Source: Bacilli bacterium (GTDB lineage Bacteria; Bacillota_I; Bacilli_A; RF39; UBA660). From it: DNA of 5,675 nucleotides. The notes below the pieces were generated by a model. It was not told where the DNA came from. It searched no databases and was given only the letters and a program-made list of their open reading frames with translations. Below are positions 1 through 5,675 of this stretch, piece after piece (within the stretch, counting starts at the first letter, position 1; every line of letters begins with the position of its first letter). Location of the stretch: assembly GCA_028699175.1 (NCBI GenBank), contig JAQVVC010000048.1:1-5675 (forward strand). Reading direction: 5' to 3'. Position numbers and translations under genes: made by a program.

Positions 1-13
1 ATATTTTTATATC

Positions 14-2842
14 TTATCTTACTACAATGCTAACAATCTTTTTAGGAATTATAATAATTTTTATTATTTCTAAGTTATTAATATATTTAATTATATTATT
101 TTCTTTCAATGCTAACGATTTTATTTCTTCTTCCGTCATATCATCAGTTATTTTAATTGAAGCTCTTAATTTACCATTTACTTGAACACCTATGGAAGTA
201 TATTCTTCTATTATTTTATTTTCATCATATTTAGGATATTCCATATTATGAATACTAAATTTATTGCCTAAATTATTACACCATAACTCTTCAGTAATAT
301 GAGGAGCAAAAGGAGCTAATAATAAAAGTAACTGCTCTAAATAATATTTAGGAATCCCTTCTTTTTCATATTTAGTTAAAATATTCGTATATTCCATTAT
401 TCTCGCAATTGAGGTATTAAAAGCAAAATTAGTAGTATCCTCAGTAACATTTTTAATTGTTATATGTAATACTTTTTCTATTTCAGGAATTTCTTTTTCT
501 AAGGTATTTTTATTATAACTATTAATTAATCTTTCAATTTTATTATAATATTTATTAATTCCAATGATTCCATCATCAGTCCATGGTCCACCATCAATAT
601 AATTAAAACCAAACATTAAATAATTTCTTAAGATATCTGATCCATATTTATTAACTATATCATCAGGTTTAACTGTATTACCTCTACTTTTACTCATCTT
701 CTCTCCATCAGAACCTAAAATAATACCTTGATGAACAAGAGATTTAAATGGTTCATCAAAATCTAAATAACCCATATCACGAAGAGCTTTAGTAAAGAAT
801 CGAGCATATAGTAAATGCATGCAAGCATGTTCTATTCCACCAACATATTTATCTACTGGCAATATTTTATTGATAATTTCTTTATCAAAAGGTTTTTTAT
901 TATTTTTAGCATCAGGGTATCTTAAAAAGTACCATGAAGAACATACAAAAGTATCTAAAGTATCCGATTCTCTTATAGCATCACTATTACATTTAGGACA
1001 TTTACAATTCATAAATTCTTCGTTTTTAGCAAGAGGACTTGCTCCGTCGGGATTAAACTCAACATCATAAGGAAGTATTACTGGTAAATCCGATTCTGGC
1101 ACTGGAACAGTTCCGCATTTATCACAATATATGATGGGAATTGGAGAACCCCAATATCTTTGTCTAGATACTAGCCAATCCCTTAATTTATAAGTAATGG
1201 CTTTTTCACCTAAATTTTTTTCTTTTAAATAATTATTCATTTTATTTATGGCATCTTCCATATTAAGACCATTTAAAATATCAGAATTAATATGAATACC
1301 ATCTTTAATATAAGGTTTTTCTACTCGAAATTCAAATGCAGTACTATGTAATTCATCGGTTATTTCTTTTTCAATTATTTCACTTGTTACCCATTCAGCG
1401 ATAAAATTATTTTTTTCATCTTCATCTAAATTAAGATCTTCTTTATCATGATTTATTAATTCAAAATATAATAAGTCACATACAATTTCATATGCTTTAT
1501 CTTTATTATAAGCATAATAATGATGATTAATGGGAAATGATGAATGGATATATTTTAAATTAATATAACCAGTTTCTTCTTTTATTTCTCTTAAAGAACA
1601 ATCAATTGGAGATTCATCATCTTTAATAGTTCCGCCAATAAATAAACGTCCCCCTGATTTATTCCAGTTAATAGTCAAATACTTATTTTCTTTTGGATCA
1701 TAAACTACAGCTACTATACTTCTTTTAAATTCTTCGTTTGCTCTTTTAACACCAGTAACTTGTTGAATAACGGGGATTATTTCTAAATTAAATTTTTTAG
1801 CAAAATCATAATCTCTTTCATCATGAGCAGGTACAGCCATAATTGCACCCGTTCCATATGTAGATAAAACATAATCAGCTATCCATATTGGTATTTTTTT
1901 ATTATTAGCAGGATTTATAGCATATGCACCAGTAAATACACCCGTTTTTGCTTTAATAGTACTAGTTCGATCAATTTCACTTTGTTTAGAAGCTTCGGTT
2001 TTATAGGCTTCAACTTCTTCTTTTTGATCTTTAGATGTAATAATATCTACTAAATCATGCTCGGGAGCTAATACGCAATATGTAGCTCCATATAAGGTAT
2101 CTGCTCTAGTAGTAAAGACTTTAAAAGATTCATTAATTTGATCAATTTTAAAATCAATATATGTTCCTTCACTTTTACCTATCCAATTTCTTTGTAATGT
2201 CTTTGTTCTTTGAGGCCAGTCTATTTTATCTAAATCAGTTAATAATTCCTCAGCATAATCAGTTATTTTAAAAAACCATTGATTCATTTTTTTTCTTAAA
2301 ACCGTAGCATGACATCTTTCACACTGACCATTAACAACTTGCTCATTAGCTAGTACAGTATTACAATCAGGGCACCAATTTACAGGTGCTAATTTTTTAT
2401 AAGCTAAATTATTTTCATATAATTTTAAAAACATCCATTGCGTCCACTTATAATATTCAGGACTTGATGTATTTATTTCATAATCCCAATCATAAGTTGC
2501 TCCAATTCCTTTTAATTGTTTTTCCATAGTTTCAATATTATTATTAGTAGAATCTTGAGGATGTATACCAGTTTTAATAGCATAATTTTCTGCTGGAAGT
2601 CCAAAAGCATCAAATCCCATGGGATGAAAAACATTATATCCTTGCATTCTTTTTAATCTTGCCCAAGAGTCAGTCACACCATAATTCCACCAATGTCCCA
2701 TATGTAAATTTGCTCCAGATGGATAAGAAAACATTTCTAAACAATATAACTTTTCTTTATCAGAATTTAAATCAAATTTATATATTTTTTCTTCTTCCCA
2801 TTTTAATTGCCACTTTTTTTCAATTTTTTGAATGTTTTCCAT
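14..2842 (-). CDS. leuS: Leucyl-tRNA synthetase with a Nudix domain inserted in the editing region
   Basis: This cytoplasmic class I synthetase charges tRNA-Leu with leucine using ATP. The 942-residue frame is complete. The HIGH-type motif is HMGH at residues 47-50 and KMSKS is at 715-719. A zinc-ribbon-like Cys quartet lies at C157/C160/C174/C177, with a second at C573/C576/C615/C618. The CP1 editing site shows TTRADT (244-249), YGAT with T254, and the conserved Asp of HDERD (D344). The anticodon-binding region follows KMSKS, and the C-terminal tRNA-binding domain (IGVQVNGKLRA, from about 884) runs to the natural end. Between about residues 366 and 506 a Nudix domain interrupts the editing region, which accounts for the length above the usual 800-860. 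The ATG at 2842 has an AGAGGA site 7 nt upstream and overlaps the preceding gene by 23 bp. Expression is expected to be controlled by the leucine T-box at 3206-3386. Identity is very secure; the role of the insert is unknown. Confidence 0.98.
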   Translation of the reverse strand: MENIQKIEKKWQLKWEEEKIYKFDLNSDKEKLYCLEMFSYPSGANLHMGHWWNYGVTDSWARLKRMQGYNVFHPMGFDAFGLPAENYAIKTGIHPQDSTNNNIETMEKQLKGIGATYDWDYEINTSSPEYYKWTQWMFLKLYENNLAYKKLAPVNWCPDCNTVLANEQVVNGQCERCHATVLRKKMNQWFFKITDYAEELLTDLDKIDWPQRTKTLQRNWIGKSEGTYIDFKIDQINESFKVFTTRADTLYGATYCVLAPEHDLVDIITSKDQKEEVEAYKTEASKQSEIDRTSTIKAKTGVFTGAYAINPANNKKIPIWIADYVLSTYGTGAIMAVPAHDERDYDFAKKFNLEIIPVIQQVTGVKRANEEFKRSIVAVVYDPKENKYLTINWNKSGGRLFIGGTIKDDESPIDCSLREIKEETGYINLKYIHSSFPINHHYYAYNKDKAYEIVCDLLYFELINHDKEDLNLDEDEKNNFIAEWVTSEIIEKEITDELHSTAFEFRVEKPYIKDGIHINSDILNGLNMEDAINKMNNYLKEKNLGEKAITYKLRDWLVSRQRYWGSPIPIIYCDKCGTVPVPESDLPVILPYDVEFNPDGASPLAKNEEFMNCKCPKCNSDAIRESDTLDTFVCSSWYFLRYPDAKNNKKPFDKEIINKILPVDKYVGGIEHACMHLLYARFFTKALRDMGYLDFDEPFKSLVHQGIILGSDGEKMSKSRGNTVKPDDIVNKYGSDILRNYLMFGFNYIDGGPWTDDGIIGINKYYNKIERLINSYNKNTLEKEIPEIEKVLHITIKNVTEDTTNFAFNTSIARIMEYTNILTKYEKEGIPKYYLEQLLLLLAPFAPHITEELWCNNLGNKFSIHNMEYPKYDENKIIEEYTSIGVQVNGKLRASIKITDDMTEEEIKSLALKENNIIKYINNLEIIKIIIIPKKIVSIVVR
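1325..1747 (-). other. Nudix hydrolase domain inside LeuRS (residues about 366-506)
   Basis: This in-frame segment follows the editing-domain sequence FNLEIIPVI. Ordinary LeuRS has only a short linker there before the strand that here reads KDGIHINSD. It contains a full Nudix box, G-x5-E-x7-REUxEExGU, at residues 404-426 (1565-1633): G404, E410, R418, E419, E422, E423 and G425 are all present, and only the last position (Y426) is aromatic rather than aliphatic. The flanking sequence fits a Nudix fold: a strand (SIVAVVYDP), a second strand running into the GG before the box, then LLYFEL and a charged region ending near 506. Because the metal-binding glutamates are intact, activity on a nucleoside-diphosphate-linked substrate is plausible. 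The substrate cannot be read from sequence. Domain edges are approximate. Confidence 0.93.
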
Positions 2843-3188
2843 TTTTTCTTCCTCTTTTCATTAAAATAATTTTACCTACTATTGCATATGATATATACAT
2901 TAAACTCATAACCATAACAAATCCAATTAAAATTTGCCAAACATAATTTATTTTAACCATTGTACATACTGTTGCTGTTATGGAAATAATTAAACTATTA
3001 ATAATGGTAAAGATTAAAACTAATCTATCATTATCTAAATCATTTCTTTTTAATTTAAACCAATATATTAGTAAATTTAATTCTTTAGCTTCCCCTATAG
3101 TTCCTTTTTTTCTTTTTATAAAATAACTAATTAAAAATATTATAAAAAATATTATAAAAGTTATTAAAAAAAACATTAAATTTTCCAT
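2820..3188 (-). CDS. Small membrane protein of unknown function, first gene of the leucine T-box operon
   Basis: I do not recognise a named family. The 122-residue product has three predicted membrane helices: residues 5-24 (very rich in Phe and Ile), about 56-78, and about 83-109. The intervening loop (25-55) carries KRKK and KLKR, and the tail after 109 is strongly basic. By the positive-inside rule, loop and tail should be cytoplasmic and the N-terminus outside. There is no cleavable signal peptide pattern, no cysteine cluster and no visible catalytic motif. The ATG at 3188 is well supported by AAGGAG 5 nt upstream and begins only 17 nt after the terminator U-run. The gene ends in TGA overlapping leuS by 23 bp in another frame, so it is almost certainly co-transcribed with leuS. 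A link to leucine or to the synthetase is inferred only from position. The tight overlap and good RBS argue that the frame is real. Confidence 0.9.
   Translation of the reverse strand: MENLMFFLITFIIFFIIFLISYFIKRKKGTIGEAKELNLLIYWFKLKRNDLDNDRLVLIFTIINSLIISITATVCTMVKINYVWQILIGFVMVMSLMYISYAIVGKIILMKRGRKNGKHSKN
2850..2855 (-). promoter_or_regulatory. Ribosome binding site of leuS
   Basis: AGAGGA lies 7 nt before the ATG at 2842, inside the 3' end of the membrane protein gene. It supports this start and means ribosomes finishing the upstream frame (stop at 2820-2822) pass over the leuS initiation region. Translational coupling is possible but not shown. Confidence 0.75.
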
Positions 3189-3193
3189 TTTCT

Positions 3194-3199
3194 CTCCTT
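3194..3199 (-). promoter_or_regulatory. Ribosome binding site of the small membrane protein gene
   Basis: AAGGAG, a near-perfect Shine-Dalgarno sequence, lies 5 nt from the ATG at 3188. It is just downstream of the T-box terminator and outside that hairpin, so the leader acts at the level of transcription rather than by hiding this site. Confidence 0.85.
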
Positions 3200-3205
3200 C
3201 TAATT

Positions 3206-3241
3206 AAAAACCACAGTTTTTCTAAGGACGAAAAACCGTGG
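3206..3241 (-). terminator. Intrinsic terminator of the T-box leader
   Basis: CCACGGUUUUUC (3241-3230) pairs with GAAAAACUGUGG (3222-3211) in a 12-bp stem with one G-U pair and a 7-base loop, followed by UUUUU (3210-3206). The 5' arm overlaps the T-box motif. It would stop transcription when tRNA-Leu is charged. It may also stop any read-through from the upstream GH31 gene, for which I find no separate terminator. Confidence 0.92.
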
Positions 3242-3252
3242 TACCACCTTAA
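3222..3252 (-). promoter_or_regulatory. T-box antiterminator element
   Basis: UUAAGG (3252-3247) can pair with CCUUAG (3227-3222), and ACG (3239-3237) with CGU (3230-3228). This leaves the UGGUACC bulge free to bind the tRNA acceptor end. The fold uses bases that also form the terminator, so the two structures exclude each other, as in a standard transcriptional T-box. Confidence 0.85.
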
Positions 3253-3392
3253 TTTGATCTTTTGCTAGTAATGAAGCTACCCAATCACATCCAAAAGCAA
3301 GTTCATAAATAAAGATATATTAACTTTCACCAACTGTTAACTCTCTTCAATATTTTTATTTACTAATACTCTTTCTTCATTTGCTTAAAATC

Positions 3393-3421
3393 ATTATATT
3401 AAATTTCAGCAATATATTCAA
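3393..3421 (-). promoter_or_regulatory. Sigma-A-type promoter for the T-box operon
   Basis: TTGAAT (3421-3416), a 17-bp spacer and a perfect TATAAT (3398-3393) lie in the transcribed direction. An A at 3386, 7 nt beyond the -10 box, is a natural start point and coincides with the first base of T-box stem I. The -35 box and spacer fall within the last codons and stop (3399-3401) of the GH31 gene. This is inferred from sequence, without transcript data. Confidence 0.8.
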
Positions 3422-5675
3422 GTAATTTTATAAACATTCTTACATGTTTTGAAGTTAGACCTTTGGTTCTTAATTTACGAATCTCAATTCTTTTTCTTTT
3501 GATTTCATCTTCACTAAATATTATTGCTGCTATTTGTTCTTTTAAACTGGTTTTAATCTTTAAATCAGATATAATTGAATCAATATCTTCATTAATAATT
3601 CTTTCAGCTTCTATTTCAATATCTCGACCCTTACAATTGATAGAAACTTGTTTAGTACTTAAAGCATTATTTACTTCAACTATAAAATCATTCCCATCAA
3701 CATATGATTTAACATAATTTTGTTTATCTTCGCCAATATATAAGATTACTTCATCTGCTTTTCGAGTATTTCTAAATCTTATTATATAATTTCTTTTATT
3801 TGGAACAATCCCACTTTTGCCATCAGTAGGTCGAATTACAGCTGTAAAATTATTAACTTGATAATTATAATCAATATCTGATATAAGATAGTAACCATCT
3901 TTATATAAACTAGAAACACCATCATCTTCATAAAGTTTATAAGTATTACTTCGACCTGGGAAAATATGAATTTCTAATGTTGCTGGCGGATTAGTATTAT
4001 TAATGTCTTCTTCATCTAATACAGTAAGAGGAACAATAGTTCCTTTTTTAGCAAAAACCGGGTAATCTTCATCTTTAAAAAAGGAAACATATCTTTTACC
4101 ACCAACAAATTTTTTACCTGTTTTAAAATCATACCATATGCCATTAGGTAAAAATATGCGATGAACTGTTCGATTCATTAATAAATCTTTCTTTTTAGTA
4201 ATAGGAGCAATAAATAATTCTGTTCCAAAATAATATTCATTTTTGTATAAAGGTTCATCATATATTTCTGGATAGCGATAATAAACCGGTTGGATCAAAG
4301 GAAGTCCAGTATTAGAATACTTGTATCCTTCACTATAAAGATAAGGTATTAATTTGTGTCTTAATCTTAAATACTCAGATGCAACAGCAAAAGTTTGAGC
4401 ATCCCATAGCCAAGGTTCTCTTTTATAATAATGACTTTCAGCACTACTCAATCTTAAGATAGGACTAAAAGTTCCGAGTTGAATAAACCTCATATATAAC
4501 TCAGGATCTTCTATACCATCTAAATATCCTCCAATATCATGACTTAACCAATTAACTCCAATATTAGAACTAGTTAAATTATACTCTGGAAGCATATCTA
4601 AATTATTCCAACTTACTTTAGTATATCCCGAATATGTAACAGGATATTTATGGGAAGCTAATAATCCATTTCTGCTTAAAATCATTCCTCTTTTAACTTC
4701 ACTTTGTTTATAATCATAGTAATGATAATGATTAAGAGCTCTTAAACTCATTAAATCTTTTGAATTATAATAATCAATCCAATAAAAGTCTACCCCTAAG
4801 TCATTTAATGGTTTAATAAAGACATCTAAATAACTATTTAAAACATTTTTATTAAAAACATTAAATGGTAATATTCCAACTTCTTCTATTAAGGCTGCTT
4901 CTTTAAATCTTTTATACGAAATTTCATCAGGATGTATTCCGGCTATCGGGTTAATATTTAGTCCGATTTTTATTTTTTTATTATGAAGCATATCTATTAA
5001 TTGTTTAGGATTATTATATAAATTATAGTTAAATGTAAAACCACTATCTATTTCATTATATAAAATATGCCAGTATTTACTTAATAATATAATTGATATA
5101 GGGATTTTATTTTTATTAAAATTCCAGATTAATTCTTCTAGTTCTTTAGTTGTATAAGGATAATCTTTATTCCACCAGATACCTAATGCATATCTTGGTA
5201 CTAATGAAGGTTTCCCTGTCAATCTAAAATAATCTCTTAAACAAAAACCAAAATCCTTACGATATAAAAAGACATAGGTATCTATCCTAGAATCACTTCT
5301 TTTACCTAAAGAACCATCTTTATTAAAAATTAAACTTTCCGAATCATCAATAGATACAAATCCATCAGTTGAATATAATCCCTTTTTATAACTAGGGTTC
5401 CCATCAGCATTATCTAAACTATAGCCAGCTCCTTTAAAATTACGAGCTTCGGGATGGGTGAAATACCAAAATTTTTCACTGTTACTTAAAGTAATCTTTA
5501 AAAATTGATCGGGACTAACTTTAGAACCGAAAAAAGGTTTGTCTTTTTGATACTCTAATTTAAAATAATTAGTAGTAACTACTAAGTGAGTTGCATCTTC
5601 TTTTTTTATAAAATTGGTAATATCAAAATTACGATATTTAATTAATTCAGTAGGACGATCTTCAAAAGTACCAGT
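3399..5675 (-). CDS. Family GH31 glycoside hydrolase (alpha-glucosidase-like), 5'-truncated by window edge, atypical active site
   Basis: The frame is open to the edge with codon phase starting at 5675: 758 residues are visible and probably a short N-terminus is missing. Residues 1-150 resemble the GH31 N-terminal beta-sandwich (FEDRPTE near the start). The barrel begins near VPRYALGIWW (160-169) and contains WIDYY with the presumed nucleophile D301, SRNG with R335, WLSHDIGGY (376-384) and REPW (419-422). Beta domains and a helical tail ending LLEYIAEI follow. GH31 enzymes usually release terminal alpha-linked sugars, and no signal peptide can be assessed. By alignment from memory with YicI and related enzymes, the general acid/base Asp is Tyr (Y351, in SGYT instead of SGDT), the subsite -1 Asp of the DMDWH-type motif is Ser (S199), and the His of RLHSS is Ser (S410). 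It may therefore be inactive or changed in specificity. The family call is strong; the substrate is unknown. Confidence 0.93.
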   Translation of the reverse strand, partial: TGTFEDRPTELIKYRNFDITNFIKKEDATHLVVTTNYFKLEYQKDKPFFGSKVSPDQFLKITLSNSEKFWYFTHPEARNFKGAGYSLDNADGNPSYKKGLYSTDGFVSIDDSESLIFNKDGSLGKRSDSRIDTYVFLYRKDFGFCLRDYFRLTGKPSLVPRYALGIWWNKDYPYTTKELEELIWNFNKNKIPISIILLSKYWHILYNEIDSGFTFNYNLYNNPKQLIDMLHNKKIKIGLNINPIAGIHPDEISYKRFKEAALIEEVGILPFNVFNKNVLNSYLDVFIKPLNDLGVDFYWIDYYNSKDLMSLRALNHYHYYDYKQSEVKRGMILSRNGLLASHKYPVTYSGYTKVSWNNLDMLPEYNLTSSNIGVNWLSHDIGGYLDGIEDPELYMRFIQLGTFSPILRLSSAESHYYKREPWLWDAQTFAVASEYLRLRHKLIPYLYSEGYKYSNTGLPLIQPVYYRYPEIYDEPLYKNEYYFGTELFIAPITKKKDLLMNRTVHRIFLPNGIWYDFKTGKKFVGGKRYVSFFKDEDYPVFAKKGTIVPLTVLDEEDINNTNPPATLEIHIFPGRSNTYKLYEDDGVSSLYKDGYYLISDIDYNYQVNNFTAVIRPTDGKSGIVPNKRNYIIRFRNTRKADEVILYIGEDKQNYVKSYVDGNDFIVEVNNALSTKQVSINCKGRDIEIEAERIINEDIDSIISDLKIKTSLKEQIAAIIFSEDEIKRKRIEIRKLRTKGLTSKHVRMFIKLLEYIAEI

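Larger units (their letters stand above)
3206..3386 (-). promoter_or_regulatory. T-box riboswitch leader, leucine-specific
   Basis: This untranslated leader senses uncharged tRNA. In transcription order it shows: AAGC at 3386-3383 opening stem I and pairing with GCUU at 3298-3295; the loop-E strand AGUA (3370-3367) opposite GAA (3304-3302); AGAGAG (3346-3341); and a distal hairpin with stem UUAAC/GUUAA (3340-3336 and 3324-3320) enclosing the GGUG-containing loop. Next to GAA the bases read CUUG (3301-3298). CUU followed by a purine is the likely specifier, and the overlapping triplet UUG is also leucine. The T-box motif AAGGUGGUACCACGG is at 3250-3236; its UGGU would pair with ACCA, matching the A discriminator of bacterial tRNA-Leu. 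The leader ends in a terminator 17 nt before the first gene. A downstream leuS agrees with the leucine reading. Confidence 0.95.

Noticed and set aside
819..1070. Plus-strand open frame of 83 codons.
   Set aside because: It lies antisense inside conserved leuS sequence, and its protein resembles no family I recognise. It is a shadow frame.
1325..1747. Nudix segment as a separate gene or an assembly chimera.
   Set aside because: The frame is continuous on both sides with no stop, frameshift or start/RBS, and the editing-domain sequence resumes correctly after the insert. A chimera cannot be strictly excluded without read data, but nothing in the sequence suggests one.
2659..2946. Plus-strand open frame of 95 codons spanning the leuS/membrane protein junction.
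   Set aside because: It is antisense to both real genes. Its hydrophobic stretch only mirrors the AT-rich membrane protein gene.
3305..3307. UAU (tyrosine) as the T-box specifier.
   Set aside because: It lies 5' of the GAA loop-E strand and pairs with the opposite arm of stem I. The specifier follows GAA, where the bases read CUUG, and the operon carries leuS.
3463..3717. Plus-strand open frame of 84 codons.
   Set aside because: It is antisense to the conserved C-terminal tail of the GH31 protein and has no independent support.
4536..4538. Asp of WLSHDIGGY as the GH31 general acid/base, which would make the active site look complete.
   Set aside because: In YicI and MGAM the acid/base is the Asp of the earlier GGDC/LGDN motif, 16 residues after a conserved Arg. 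The DIGG aspartate is a different conserved residue about 30 positions later.
5220..5222. TTG at 5222 as the start of the GH31 gene (607-residue product).
   Set aside because: The same frame is open for a further 151 codons to the window edge and encodes recognisable GH31 N-terminal sequence (for example YRKDFGFCLRDYFRLTGKP running into the barrel), so this TTG is an internal leucine codon.

Overview
The window is AT-rich bacterial DNA in which every supportable gene lies on the minus strand. Low G+C, AAGGAG-type ribosome binding sites and a T-box leader point to a low-GC Gram-positive lineage (Firmicutes/Bacillota, broadly defined). Tryptophan is encoded by TGG where I checked it in leuS, and the long frames contain no internal TGA, so a Mycoplasma-type code is unlikely. 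I cannot name a genus.

In transcription order (high to low coordinates): (1) 5675-3399 is a family GH31 glycoside hydrolase whose N-terminus lies beyond the window edge. Its nucleophile aspartate is present, but several other catalytic-site residues expected in GH31, including the general acid/base, appear substituted. (2) A promoter (TTGAAT, 17 bp, TATAAT) sits on the last codons and stop of that gene. (3) 3386-3206 is a well-formed T-box riboswitch with a leucine specifier, antiterminator and intrinsic terminator. (4) 3188-2820 encodes a 122-residue, three-helix membrane protein of unknown function. (5) 2842-14 encodes leucyl-tRNA synthetase, whose start overlaps the end of the membrane protein gene by 23 bp.

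The leader, membrane protein gene and leuS form one leucine-responsive operon: uncharged tRNA-Leu should stabilise the antiterminator and allow transcription of both genes. The most unusual feature is inside leuS. A complete Nudix hydrolase domain with an intact Nudix box is inserted in frame in the editing (CP1) region, taking the enzyme to 942 residues compared with roughly 800-860 for ordinary bacterial LeuRS. The synthetase signature motifs and the editing-site residues on either side remain intact, so this looks like a working fusion rather than decay.

There is no gene-free stretch longer than about 210 bp, and I see no mobile elements, CRISPR arrays, tRNA or rRNA genes.
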